Shown one piece after another: positions 16,973 through 26,719 of a stretch of 40,728 bases of DNA. The DNA is from Flavobacteriaceae bacterium (lineage in GTDB: Bacteria; Bacteroidota; Bacteroidia; Flavobacteriales; Flavobacteriaceae): positions 1-40,728 of the forward strand of contig JABDKT010000020.1 in assembly GCA_013002065.1 (NCBI GenBank), written 5' to 3'. Position 1 is the stretch's first letter. Each line of letters starts with the position of its first letter. Under the pieces are notes generated by a model, which was not told where the DNA came from, made no database searches, and saw only the letters and a program-made list of their open reading frames with translations. The position numbers were made by a program, and so were the translations under genes.

Positions 16973-18271
16973 TTAGTTTAATAATTTGGATTTCAATTGG
17001 GAATAGGTCGAAATAGTTTCGGCCTCTTTCTTTTTGTGTAGAATCGCTTGAATGCTTTGCGGGATTATTATTTTTTCTGAAATATCCGCAGGAATTACAT
17101 CCTTAAACTTTACAGGATGTGCTGTTTCTAAAAACACCGCCAAATTTTCGGGGTTTTCATCAAGATATTTTCGAGCTGCCAAATACCCAATGGCACCATG
17201 AGGATCTGCGATATAGCCTTTTTCAGCATAAAGATAAATTAAAGCCTTTTCAGTTTCTGCGTCCGAATATCCATAAGCCGATAAATTCTTTCGGAGTGTC
17301 GAAATATCATTGTTATAAATTTCCTGAATCCTGATAAAGTTGCTGGGTGAACCTACATCCATGGCGTTAGAAATGGTCGCTATCGAGGGCTTCGGATCGT
17401 ATATTCCGCTGTCCAAATATCGAGGTACTACCTCATTTGCGTTCGTGCCGCTAATAAAATGATGAATGGGCAATCCTAATTTTTGCGCCATCATGCCGGC
17501 GCAGATATTTCCGAAGTTACCACTGGGAACACTAAATACCAATGGGAAACCTTTCGATTTCAATTGTTTATAGGCAAAAAAGTAATAGAACATCTGAGGT
17601 AACCAACGCGCTACATTTATCGAATTGGCGGATGTGAGCTTTTTGTGGACTAATAATTCTTCGTCCAAAAATGCTGTTTTTACCATTTCCTGACAATCGT
17701 CGAAAGTTCCTTCTACTTCAATGGCAGTGATGTTTTCCCCAAAGGTGGTGAGTTGTTTCTCCTGAATATCGCTCACTTTTCCCTTCGGAAATAAAATGAC
17801 CACCTCTACGCCTGGCACTTTGAAAAATCCACTAGCCACCGCTCCACCGGTATCTCCAGAAGTCGCCACTAAAACCGTCACATCTTGGGGGTTTTGATTT
17901 TGTTGGTTAAAATATCCTAAGCAGCGAGCCATAAATCGGGCACCTACATCTTTAAATGCAAGAGTTGGACCATGATACAATTCCAAGGCGTACAAGTTTT
18001 GGTCGATTTCAGTCAAAGGAAATTTAAAGTTGAGTGTATCGACCAGAATATTCTTTAAATCCGCTTCAGGAATATCGTCTCCCACGAAAGGTTTGATAAC
18101 TTCTAAGGCAATTTCTACCTCGGTCATTTCACCGATATCCTCAAAGAAGTGCTTAGAAAGAGGTTTTATTTCTGATGGGAAATACAGACCCTTATCAGGT
18201 GCTAATCCCCGAATCACAGCCTCTTTAAAAGAAACATTGGGTGCATTTTTATGTAAACTGAAATATTCCAT
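16973..18271 (-). CDS. thrC: Threonine synthase
   Basis: PLP enzyme that converts O-phosphohomoserine to threonine. 432 residues, close to the E. coli enzyme (428). PLP lysine is K107 in LAFKDVGARF; VLVATSGDTGGAVASGF binds the phosphate, and SVPSGNFGNICAG is conserved. N-terminal MEYFSLHKNAPNVSFKEAV matches the family. Its ATG overlaps the thrB stop (TAATG). Last gene of the ilv-thr operon; convergent with leuB. Confidence 0.97.
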   Translation of the reverse strand: MEYFSLHKNAPNVSFKEAVIRGLAPDKGLYFPSEIKPLSKHFFEDIGEMTEVEIALEVIKPFVGDDIPEADLKNILVDTLNFKFPLTEIDQNLYALELYHGPTLAFKDVGARFMARCLGYFNQQNQNPQDVTVLVATSGDTGGAVASGFFKVPGVEVVILFPKGKVSDIQEKQLTTFGENITAIEVEGTFDDCQEMVKTAFLDEELLVHKKLTSANSINVARWLPQMFYYFFAYKQLKSKGFPLVFSVPSGNFGNICAGMMAQKLGLPIHHFISGTNANEVVPRYLDSGIYDPKPSIATISNAMDVGSPSNFIRIQEIYNNDISTLRKNLSAYGYSDAETEKALIYLYAEKGYIADPHGAIGYLAARKYLDENPENLAVFLETAHPVKFKDVIPADISEKIIIPQSIQAILHKKKEAETISTYSQLKSKLLN

Positions 18272-19197
18272 TACTTATCCAATATTCGTACACCCCTACT
18301 ACTAATTCCCGAAGTATAAATCTTATAATCGATCTCTTTAGTCTTATATAGTTCATTTAGAGCATTGGCTACATTTTGGGCATTGTTTTGTCCTTCGCAC
18401 AGAGCAAACACCGAAGGCCCGGAACCTGAAATACCAGCACCCAAAGCCCCGTTTGCAATTGCGGTTTGTTTTATCTCATCAAAATGAGGGATGAATTTTT
18501 TCCTGTGTGGTTCTGTGACCAAATCGACCAAAGATCGTCCAATTAGGCTATAATTTGAGGAATACAACCCGCTGATAAGTCCGCCCACATTTGCCCATTG
18601 TGATATTGCAATATCCAAATTAATACTTTTAGGCAACACCTCTCTCGCCTCCTCTGTTTTTACTTCAATTTGAGGATGAATTATCGCTACAAAAAGGTTT
18701 TTTGGAGTTGGGATGGAAACAATATCCAAAGGTGTATAATCACGAATAAGTACAAAACCACCATACAGCACAGCAGCCACATTATCTGCAATTGGTGCAC
18801 CGCAAGCCAATTCTTCGCCATACATGGCATAATTCATGAGTTCGGTCTTAGAAAATGGTCTTCCTGTAATTTCATTCACGCCAAAAGCCGCACCTGCACT
18901 ACTGGCAGCGCTACTTCCCAATCCGCTACCGGGTTTATAGTTTTTGAATATTTGAATGTCGATCCCAATATCGGAACCTAGATCTTTCAGCATTTTTTGA
19001 GCCACTGCTCCTGCGACATTCAAGTGAGGTTCGAGGGGTAAATCGGCCCCGGCAATTTTCGATATGGTTACTTCTCCTGATTCATTTTTCTGAAAGATCA
19101 TTTCATCTCCTAATCCGTCGAGCGCGAAAGCCATGGCATCGAAGCCACAGGCCACATTGGCCACAGTTGCGGGAGATAAAATTTTTAAACGATCCAT
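18271..19197 (-). CDS. thrB: Homoserine kinase
   Basis: GHMP kinase that phosphorylates homoserine for ThrC. 308 residues. Seen: SPATVANVACGFDAM at the N-terminus, the ATP-binding PGSGLGSSAASSAGAA (89-104), and GAGISGSGPSVFAL near the C-terminus. Starts 4 nt after thrA and overlaps thrC by one base, giving the classical thrABC order. Confidence 0.97.
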   Translation of the reverse strand: MDRLKILSPATVANVACGFDAMAFALDGLGDEMIFQKNESGEVTISKIAGADLPLEPHLNVAGAVAQKMLKDLGSDIGIDIQIFKNYKPGSGLGSSAASSAGAAFGVNEITGRPFSKTELMNYAMYGEELACGAPIADNVAAVLYGGFVLIRDYTPLDIVSIPTPKNLFVAIIHPQIEVKTEEAREVLPKSINLDIAISQWANVGGLISGLYSSNYSLIGRSLVDLVTEPHRKKFIPHFDEIKQTAIANGALGAGISGSGPSVFALCEGQNNAQNVANALNELYKTKEIDYKIYTSGISSRGVRILDK

Positions 19198-19201
19198 CTT
19201 A

Positions 19202-21640
19202 TTATTTGTTACCCAGACTAATGATGTCTCCGAAAAGTCCGGAGGCAGTTACCTCGGCCCCTGCTCCTGCTCCTTTAATAATGAGCGGTTGATCCACATA
19301 CCTGGAGGTGTAAAATAAGACAATATTATCCTTACCATCCAAATTATAAAACGGATCTTCTTTTTTTACTTGCTGTAGGCCAACTTTCGCTTTGCCATTA
19401 GTGAATTCTGCTACATATTTAAGTCGGCTGTCATTCGCTTGTGCCTCATTATAAAGTTGATCGAAATGATCTGAAAACTGTTTTAAGGTTTCGTAGAAAT
19501 CATCTACCGACTTGGCCTGCATTGATTCTTTGGGAAGAAACATCTCGTTTTCAATATCTTCTATATCCAATTCGAAGCCACTTTCTCTTGCCAGAATTAA
19601 TATTTTTCGAGCCACATCGACGCCGCTTAGGTCAATTCTAGGATCGGGTTCGGTATAACCTTCGGCCTGTGCTTGCTTGACCACATCATGGAAGGTGGTT
19701 GCCTCATTAAAATGATTGAAAATAAAATTCAAACTTCCCGAAAGTACTGCTTTTATGGAAGTGACGGTATCTCCCGAATTGATTAAATTATTTAAGGTAT
19801 TGATTACCGGTAAACCTGCGCCCACATTGGTTTCAAACAAAAACGGTGCATTGTATTTTCGCGATAGATTCATTAGGTTTTTGTAAGAGGTCAACTCGGA
19901 AGAGCAGGCAATTTTATTACAAGCAATAATCGCGATACTTTCTTTTAAATAACTGGCATAACTATTGGCAATTTCAGCATTGGCAGTGATATCAATAAAA
20001 ACACTATTTCGCAGGTTGAGATTTTTGATAGTCTCAAACCATTTTTCTTCAGTTCTAGTTTCTCCCTCATCGATCAATTTTTCCCATCGGGCCAAATCAA
20101 TTCCTTCTTCATCAAATACCATTTTTCGGGAATTACTAAGACCCACCACTTTGGCATTCAGAAATAAATTATCGTATAAATGCTCTTGCTGTTGTTCCAA
20201 TTGATCCAATAATCTCTTCCCAACATTTCCAACACCCACCACAAAAATGTTCAATTCTTTCACTTGGCGTTCGAAGAATCTATAATGCAACGTATTCAAG
20301 GCTTTTTTGACATCTTTTGCTGCTATTACTGCGGAAATATTTCTTTCTGAAGCTCCTTGCGCAATAGCGCGAATATTCACATTGTTTTTTCCCAATGAAC
20401 TGAACATTTTACCGCTTATACCTTGATGACTTTTCATCTGGTCTCCAATAACAGCCACAATGGCCAAATTGGTTTCAACGCTTACCGCATTGATCTTCTT
20501 CAAGGAGATTTCGAATGCAAATTCTTCGTTGATTGCCCTACTCGCTGTCTCGGCCTCTTCTTCTTTGACGGCCACACAAATGGAATGTTCGGAGGAAGCT
20601 TGAGTGATGAGAATCACACTAATTTTTTCGTTCGACAAGGTTTCAAATAACCGTTTAGATGATCCCGGGATACCAATCATTCCTGTACCCTCCAAGGTTA
20701 GCAAAGCAATTTTAGGTAAATGGCTAATGCCTTTAACCGGTTCCTGCCCCTGTTCTATTTCAGAACGGATTAAAGTACCCTCATCCTCAGGCGAAAATGT
20801 GTTTTTCACCAAAATGGGTATTTCTCTATCCAATACCGGACGAATAGTTGGCGGATATAAAACTTTGGCCCCAAAATGGGACAGTTCCATGGCTTCTTTG
20901 TAAGTTATCTCTTGAATGGGGAATGCTTGAGGAACTAATTTCGGATTTGCAGTGTACATTCCGCTTACATCGGTCCAAATTTCAAGCAGATCGGCTTCCA
21001 ACACGGCTGCAAAAATAGCAGCGGTGAAGTCGGAGCCACCTCTTCCCAAAGTAGTACTCTCTCCTTCTTCGCTTTGGGAAACAAAGCCCGGCATTACCGT
21101 TACTTTGGGTTTATAGGCCTTAAAATATTCTCTGATATTCTTTTCCGTTTTCCCTCGATTTACTTGAGCATTCGTGAAGTTTGAGTTTGTGATTATTAAG
21201 TCGCGACTGTCTTTATAAGAAGCATCGGTTCCACCTACTTTTAAACTTTCAGAAATAATATAAGAAGACAGCAACTCGCCAAAACCTAAAACTTTGTCCT
21301 GTGTTTTATCCGAAAATTCATTGATCAAAAATATACCCTGAAGTATTTTTTTAAGCTCCTCGAGTAATTCTTCAACTCTTTCTAATGACTTAGATGAAAG
21401 GCCCAGTTCGTTAGCTGTTTCAATATGGCGTTCGGAAATAGACTTAAATAAAAGAAGGAATCGCTCGTCTTTGGCATGTGCCAAATCACCGACCTGATGC
21501 AAACTATCGGTGACTCCTCCTAAGGCCGAAACCACAGCAATGATTTGATCCTCTTGTGATTTCGAATCGAGAATCTCGATTACTCTTTTTATATTTTGGG
21601 CGTTGGCGACCGAAGTCCCACCGAATTTTAATACTTGCAA
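19202..21640 (-). CDS. thrA: Bifunctional aspartokinase / homoserine dehydrogenase
   Basis: First and third steps of the aspartate pathway in one 812-residue protein. The N-terminal kinase has KFGGTSV (5-11) and the GRGGSDF loop; two ACT-type segments follow (about 310-455), where threonine feedback is expected; the dehydrogenase half starts near 465 with VVGVGNVGKRLLDQL and contains ETNVGAGLPV, EPDPRIDLSGVDVARK and GAGAGAEVTASGLFGD. The start is TTG: it gives the canonical MQVLKFGGTS, and an in-frame stop lies six codons upstream with no ATG between. It is 28 nt behind ilvA. The stand-alone homoserine dehydrogenase at 8372-9511 duplicates its second activity. Confidence 0.96.
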   Translation of the reverse strand: MQVLKFGGTSVANAQNIKRVIEILDSKSQEDQIIAVVSALGGVTDSLHQVGDLAHAKDERFLLLFKSISERHIETANELGLSSKSLERVEELLEELKKILQGIFLINEFSDKTQDKVLGFGELLSSYIISESLKVGGTDASYKDSRDLIITNSNFTNAQVNRGKTEKNIREYFKAYKPKVTVMPGFVSQSEEGESTTLGRGGSDFTAAIFAAVLEADLLEIWTDVSGMYTANPKLVPQAFPIQEITYKEAMELSHFGAKVLYPPTIRPVLDREIPILVKNTFSPEDEGTLIRSEIEQGQEPVKGISHLPKIALLTLEGTGMIGIPGSSKRLFETLSNEKISVILITQASSEHSICVAVKEEEAETASRAINEEFAFEISLKKINAVSVETNLAIVAVIGDQMKSHQGISGKMFSSLGKNNVNIRAIAQGASERNISAVIAAKDVKKALNTLHYRFFERQVKELNIFVVGVGNVGKRLLDQLEQQQEHLYDNLFLNAKVVGLSNSRKMVFDEEGIDLARWEKLIDEGETRTEEKWFETIKNLNLRNSVFIDITANAEIANSYASYLKESIAIIACNKIACSSELTSYKNLMNLSRKYNAPFLFETNVGAGLPVINTLNNLINSGDTVTSIKAVLSGSLNFIFNHFNEATTFHDVVKQAQAEGYTEPDPRIDLSGVDVARKILILARESGFELDIEDIENEMFLPKESMQAKSVDDFYETLKQFSDHFDQLYNEAQANDSRLKYVAEFTNGKAKVGLQQVKKEDPFYNLDGKDNIVLFYTSRYVDQPLIIKGAGAGAEVTASGLFGDIISLGNK

Positions 21641-21668
21641 GTTTTTTGGTTTGGTTTAGATAATAAAA

Positions 21669-22931
21669 TTATACTAAAAACTGGAATAACTCAGGTTTAT
21701 CGTTGAGATAATCGCCATAGAAATCATGTAGTTTCATCTTATCGATCAATGGCTGCAAATCTTTTGGTGACTTTATTTCAAGTCCGACCACCGCCGAGCC
21801 ATTTTCCCGATTGCTCTTTTTGGTGTATTCGAAATGAGTAATATCGTCGTTCGGACCTAAGATCTCGGCGACAAATTGCCTTAACGCACCGGCTCTCTGC
21901 GGAAATTTTACAATGAAGTAATGCTTTAGGTTGGAATACAAAAGGGCTCTTTCCTCAATCTCGGCAGTGCGCGTAATATCATTGTTACCGCCACTTACAA
22001 CGCAAACCACTTTTTTATTCTGAATTTCATCTTTGAGAACATCCAAAGCAGCGATACTCATTGCTCCCGCCGGTTCTACAACCATAGCCTCCTTGTTGTA
22101 CAAGTCTAAAATAGTCTGACATATTTTTCCCTCTGGTACTGAAATAACCTCATCGAGTAATTCTTTACAAATGGTAAAGTTTAAATCACCCACCTTTTTT
22201 ACGGCAGCTCCGTCAACGAATTTGTCAATTAAAGTCAACGGCACATTTTCACCAATGGTTAATGAGTTTTGCATCGCTGCTGCTCCTTTCGGTTCAACAC
22301 CAATGATCTTAGTTTTAGGAGATAATTTCTTCACCACCGCCGATAAGCCAGAGGCTAATCCGCCTCCACCTATGGGTACTATAATATAATCTGGAAGTTC
22401 CGACGCTTGTTCAAGAATCTCAATTCCTACTGTCGCTTGACCTTCAATCACTTTCTCATCATCGAAGGGGTGAACAAAAGTTTTATTCAATTCTTTACAT
22501 TCTTCGAGAGCCAAATCTTGAGCATCATCGAAAGTGTCGCCTTCAAGCTTTATTTCAACAAAGGACTCACCAAACATTTTCACCTGTTCGATTTTCTGCC
22601 AGGGCGTGGTAGCAGGCATATAAATCGTTCCTTTTATCTTTAATAATTTGCACGACAAGGCCACTCCCTGCGCATGATTCCCGGCACTGGCACAAACAAT
22701 TCCATTCGATTGTTTGTCCGATTCTAATGAAGACATTTTGTGATAAGCTCCACGAATTTTATACGACCTCACCTGTTGCAAATCTTCCCTTTTCAGTTGT
22801 ATATAGGCATCGTAAGATTTAGACAATCTGGTGTTTACAACCAAAGGCGTAGTGAATACCACATTCTTTAGAATTTGAGAAGCCTTTTTTACATCTTCTA
22901 CATTTGGATAAAAGGAGGTCGTTACTTCCAT
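21669..22931 (-). CDS. ilvA: Threonine dehydratase, biosynthetic
   Basis: Deaminates threonine to 2-ketobutyrate, the committed isoleucine step. 420 residues: PLP lysine K58 in SYKIRGA, SAGNHAQG (82-89), PIGGGGLASG, and a single C-terminal ACT-like domain (about 335-420), the short form of the enzyme, where isoleucine control would act. Lies 3 nt behind ilvC and 28 nt before thrA, so it links the threonine and isoleucine/valine segments of one operon. Confidence 0.96.
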   Translation of the reverse strand: MEVTTSFYPNVEDVKKASQILKNVVFTTPLVVNTRLSKSYDAYIQLKREDLQQVRSYKIRGAYHKMSSLESDKQSNGIVCASAGNHAQGVALSCKLLKIKGTIYMPATTPWQKIEQVKMFGESFVEIKLEGDTFDDAQDLALEECKELNKTFVHPFDDEKVIEGQATVGIEILEQASELPDYIIVPIGGGGLASGLSAVVKKLSPKTKIIGVEPKGAAAMQNSLTIGENVPLTLIDKFVDGAAVKKVGDLNFTICKELLDEVISVPEGKICQTILDLYNKEAMVVEPAGAMSIAALDVLKDEIQNKKVVCVVSGGNNDITRTAEIEERALLYSNLKHYFIVKFPQRAGALRQFVAEILGPNDDITHFEYTKKSNRENGSAVVGLEIKSPKDLQPLIDKMKLHDFYGDYLNDKPELFQFLV

Positions 22932-22934
22932 AGT

Positions 22935-24431
22935 TTAAGACAAGGCAAATTCTTTGTTCGTTTGGAGATTGATAGCTTTCATCGCTGTCATCGCCGATCT
23001 CAGCGTTTTCCCAATTCTCTCTATATCGTGAGAACGCACTGCTTCGTTTACTGCAATCAATTCTACATTATCGACAGAACCTTTCGGATAGTCGCTTCCG
23101 ATGTCTTCAACAGTTATAGTTTCCATAAAATTGGTTAGTAATGGCTTGGCTGCGTGATCAAACAAATAACAGCCATATTCCGCAGTATCAGAAATAATTC
23201 GATTCATTTCAAAAAGTTTTTTTCTGGCGATGGTATTAGCAATTAGCGGAAGCTCATGAAGAGATTCGTAATATGCCGACTCCTCAATGATTCCTGAAGC
23301 TACCATAGTTTCATACGCCAATTCTACTCCAGCTTTTACGAAGGCTACCATTAAAGTGCCATGATCGAAATAGGTTTGTTCCGAAATATGATCGGGTGTA
23401 GCCGGTGTTTTTTCAAAGTTGGTTTCGGCTGTAGCTGCTCTCCATGACAATAGTTTTTCATCGTCCTTAGCCCAGTCTGCCATCATTCCAGAGGAAAAAG
23501 TACCGTCAATGATATCGTCCATATGCTTTTCGAACAAGGGAGTCATAATGGTTTTTAATTCTTCGGAAAGTTTGTATGCTCTCAACTTTGCCGAATTCGA
23601 TAATCGATCCATCATGTTCGTAATTCCTCCATGCTTTAGAGCTTCGGTAATGGTTTCCCATCCAAACTGAATTAATTTAGAAGCGTATTCGGGATCGGTT
23701 CCCTGTTCTACCATTTTATCGAAGCATAAGATGGATCCGGTTTGCAAGACACCACATAGGATAGTTTGTTCCCCCATTAAATCACTTTTCACTTCCGCCA
23801 CAAAAGAAGAAGCTAAAACCCCGGCTTTATGGCCGCCGGTAGCAAAGGCATAGGCCTTAGCCTGATCCCATCCTTTGTTATCGGGATCGTTTTGAGGATG
23901 AACTGCAATAAGAGTTGGCACTCCAAATCCGCGTTTGTATTCCTCTCGCACTTCGGTTCCGGGACATTTTGGTGCCACCATAATCACGGTAATATCTTCG
24001 CGAATTTGCATTCCTTCTTCCACGATATTAAAACCATGTGAATACGAAAGCGTAGCTCCTTTTTTCATCAATGGCATTACCTCTTGTACAACCGCAGTAT
24101 GCTGTTTGTCGGGTGTGAGATTGCAGACCAAATCGGCAGTTGGAATTAGCTCTTCGTAGGTTCCTACATTGAATCCATTGTTGGTTGCATTTTGATACGA
24201 AGCTCTTTTTTCATCAATCGATTGCTGCCTTAATGCGTAAGAGATATCCAAACCGGAGTCTCTCATATTTAAACCCTGATTTAAGCCCTGTGCACCACAT
24301 CCCACAATAACAACTTTTTTATGGGCAAGCGCGTCGATTCCTTTATCAAATTCGGAAGCATCCATAAATCGGCACTTTCCTAATTGTTCTAACTTTTCTC
24401 TTAAGGTTAAGGTGTTGAAATAATTTTCCAT
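22935..24431 (-). CDS. ilvC: Ketol-acid reductoisomerase, class II
   Basis: Converts acetolactate and acetohydroxybutyrate to the dihydroxy acids with NADPH and Mg2+. 498 residues: the long, knotted-duplication class II form (E. coli type), not the roughly 340-residue class I. N-terminal NYFNTL and LGKCRFM, cofactor loop [30 protein letters not shown] and [20 protein letters not shown] are all very close to the enterobacterial enzyme. Sits between ilvN (12-nt gap) and ilvA (3-nt gap). Confidence 0.97.
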   Translation of the reverse strand: MENYFNTLTLREKLEQLGKCRFMDASEFDKGIDALAHKKVVIVGCGAQGLNQGLNMRDSGLDISYALRQQSIDEKRASYQNATNNGFNVGTYEELIPTADLVCNLTPDKQHTAVVQEVMPLMKKGATLSYSHGFNIVEEGMQIREDITVIMVAPKCPGTEVREEYKRGFGVPTLIAVHPQNDPDNKGWDQAKAYAFATGGHKAGVLASSFVAEVKSDLMGEQTILCGVLQTGSILCFDKMVEQGTDPEYASKLIQFGWETITEALKHGGITNMMDRLSNSAKLRAYKLSEELKTIMTPLFEKHMDDIIDGTFSSGMMADWAKDDEKLLSWRAATAETNFEKTPATPDHISEQTYFDHGTLMVAFVKAGVELAYETMVASGIIEESAYYESLHELPLIANTIARKKLFEMNRIISDTAEYGCYLFDHAAKPLLTNFMETITVEDIGSDYPKGSVDNVELIAVNEAVRSHDIERIGKTLRSAMTAMKAINLQTNKEFALS

Positions 24432-24443
24432 CTAAATATATTT

Positions 24444-24974
24444 TTAGGCGTGAAATGCCTCTAATAGTTCTGTTATTTTCATTTCTTCTTTGGTCACTGA
24501 AATCCTCCCCGAGCGCACAAATTGCATAATTCCGAAGGGTTTCAATTCTCGGTAAAGCAGATCCACTTCGCTGCGTCTTCCCGATTTTTCCAACACGAAA
24601 AATTTGCGATTTACGGTCACGATACGAGCGTTGCTTTCTTTGATTATATTCTGAATCTGGCGGTCTTCAAATAGGAGATCGCTTTTAATTTTAAACAAAC
24701 ATGATTCCTGATATATGGTTTCCTCATCGGTGTGGTAATAGGCTTTTATGACCTCCACTTGTTTCTCTATCTGACCAATAATCTTCCTTATTTGTTCTTC
24801 GGAAACGGATACGACTACTGCCCAGCGGGAAACGCCGTCAATTTCGGAAATGGACGTGTTTATACTTTCAATATTGATATGCCTTTTCTGAAAAATAGCC
24901 GAGATTCGATTGAGCAAACCCACGTTATTTTCGGTGTAAATAGAAACCGTATAAAGTTGTTTTTGTGCTTCCAT
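24444..24974 (-). CDS. ilvN: Acetolactate synthase, regulatory small subunit
   Basis: 176-residue regulatory subunit; N-terminal ACT domain (about 6-80) with YTENNVGLLNRISAIFQKR and SINTSISEIDG, where valine normally binds, followed by the second small-subunit domain (about 85-170). Activates and confers end-product inhibition on IlvB. Two nt after ilvB. Confidence 0.95.
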   Translation of the reverse strand: MEAQKQLYTVSIYTENNVGLLNRISAIFQKRHINIESINTSISEIDGVSRWAVVVSVSEEQIRKIIGQIEKQVEVIKAYYHTDEETIYQESCLFKIKSDLLFEDRQIQNIIKESNARIVTVNRKFFVLEKSGRRSEVDLLYRELKPFGIMQFVRSGRISVTKEEMKITELLEAFHA

Positions 24975-24976
24975 AA

Positions 24977-26710
24977 TTAACTTAGTCTTATGTCTGAAAC
25001 CGATGCTCCTGTAGGAATCATGGGAAATACATTATCTTCTTTTTCTACGCAAACTTCCAAGAAATAAGCACCTTCATGCTCCATCATGGTTTTCACTGCT
25101 TCTTCTAAATTTTCTCTTTTTGACACCTGCTGAGCTTCGATATAATATCCTTTGGCAATATTCACAAAGTTGGGATTTACCATTTCTGTGGAGGCATATC
25201 TTTTATCAAAGAAAAGCTGTTGCCATTGGCGGACCATTCCGAGGAAATCATTGTTGAGCACTACTATTTTCACCGGTACTTTGGTTTGAAAAATAGTCCC
25301 CAATTCCTGAATCGTCATTTGATATCCCCCATCCCCAATCACTGCGACGACATCGCGTTCTGGAGCAGCCATCTTAGCGCCTATAGCAGCCGGCAAAGCA
25401 AAACCCATAGTTCCGAGACCGCCGGAAGTGATATTACTTTTGGTTAGGTTAAATTCGGCATAACGACAAGCGATCATTTGGTGCTGCCCCACATCGGAGA
25501 CAATTGCCGCGTTTCCTTTGGATTGTTTATTAATTTCCTTTAGTACCTCTCCCATGGTTAGACCTTCTTTGGTAGGGAATAAGTCTTTATCTATTACTTT
25601 TTCGAATTCGATTTGGTACAGTTCTTTAAATCTTTGTATCCACTCCGGATGAGTATTCTTAGCAAGTAAGGGAAGTAATTTTTGCAAGCTTTCCTTTGCA
25701 TCTCCCAGAACGGCAACATCGGTTTTTACATTCTTATCGACTTCTGCAGGATCAATTTCAAAATGAATCACCTTTGCTTGTTTGGCGTAGGTTTGTAAAT
25801 TGCCGGTCACCCTATCGTCAAAGCGCATACCTATGGCGATTAACAAATCGCATTCGTTGGTCAATATATTGGGCGCGTAGTTTCCGTGCATGCCAACCAT
25901 TCCAACGTTCAAGGGATGCGAAGTTGGAACGGCAGACGCTCCTAAAATCGTCCAGGCAGAAGGAATCCCTGCTCTCTCCATGACTTCGATAAGTTCATTT
26001 TCGGCTTGGCCTAAAATCACTCCTTGCCCCCATACAATAAAAGGTTTTTTGGCTTCATTAATAAGTACGGCGGCCTTTTCTATTTTAGAAAGATCCAATT
26101 TTGGAACAGGCGTATAACTGCGAATACCCGTGCACTTCTCATAATGAAAATCAAATTCTTCAAATTGTGCATCCTTTGTAATATCAATTAAGACTGGTCC
26201 CGGTCTTCCACTTTTGGCTATATAAAAGGCTTTGGCTAAAACCTCAGGAATTTCGGAGGCTTTGGTTATTTGATGATTCCACTTCGTAACAGGAGTAGAA
26301 ATACCCACAATGTCGGTTTCCTGAAAAGCATCACTACCTAACAAATGTGATCCCACTTGTCCTGTAATACACACCATGGGTGTCGAATCGATTTGTGCGT
26401 CGGCGATTCCCGTGATTAAATTTGTTGCGCCCGGACCTGAAGTAGCAATCGCAACTCCCACTTTTCCGGAAATTCTTGCATAGCCTTGAGCCGCATGAGT
26501 AGCCCCCTGTTCATGCCTGGTCAACACATGATGAATTTTATCTTGATATTTAAAAAGTTCATCGTAAACAGGCATGATGGCCCCTCCCGGGTAACCGTAA
26601 AGGATATCAACTCCTTCCGCCAACAAACATTTTACTACCGCTTCACTTCCTGAAATACGTTGGGTACTTTGTGTTGCTTTTTTAGATTCAACCAGTGTTT
26701 GTGTATTCAT
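24977..26710 (-). CDS. ilvB: Acetolactate synthase, catalytic large subunit
   Basis: Thiamin-diphosphate enzyme that makes acetolactate (valine/leucine) or acetohydroxybutyrate (isoleucine). 577 residues: catalytic Glu at about 51 is preceded by GYPGGAIMPVYD; ATSGPGATNL; the ThDP motif GDGGYQMTIQELGT with the usual NND segment following; and LNNDFLGMVRQWQ near the C-terminus. An N-terminal extension of about 20 polar residues precedes the catalytic domain. 9 nt after ilvD, 2 nt before ilvN. Confidence 0.97.
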   Translation of the reverse strand: MNTQTLVESKKATQSTQRISGSEAVVKCLLAEGVDILYGYPGGAIMPVYDELFKYQDKIHHVLTRHEQGATHAAQGYARISGKVGVAIATSGPGATNLITGIADAQIDSTPMVCITGQVGSHLLGSDAFQETDIVGISTPVTKWNHQITKASEIPEVLAKAFYIAKSGRPGPVLIDITKDAQFEEFDFHYEKCTGIRSYTPVPKLDLSKIEKAAVLINEAKKPFIVWGQGVILGQAENELIEVMERAGIPSAWTILGASAVPTSHPLNVGMVGMHGNYAPNILTNECDLLIAIGMRFDDRVTGNLQTYAKQAKVIHFEIDPAEVDKNVKTDVAVLGDAKESLQKLLPLLAKNTHPEWIQRFKELYQIEFEKVIDKDLFPTKEGLTMGEVLKEINKQSKGNAAIVSDVGQHQMIACRYAEFNLTKSNITSGGLGTMGFALPAAIGAKMAAPERDVVAVIGDGGYQMTIQELGTIFQTKVPVKIVVLNNDFLGMVRQWQQLFFDKRYASTEMVNPNFVNIAKGYYIEAQQVSKRENLEEAVKTMMEHEGAYFLEVCVEKEDNVFPMIPTGASVSDIRLS

Positions 26711-26719
26711 ATCAACTAT

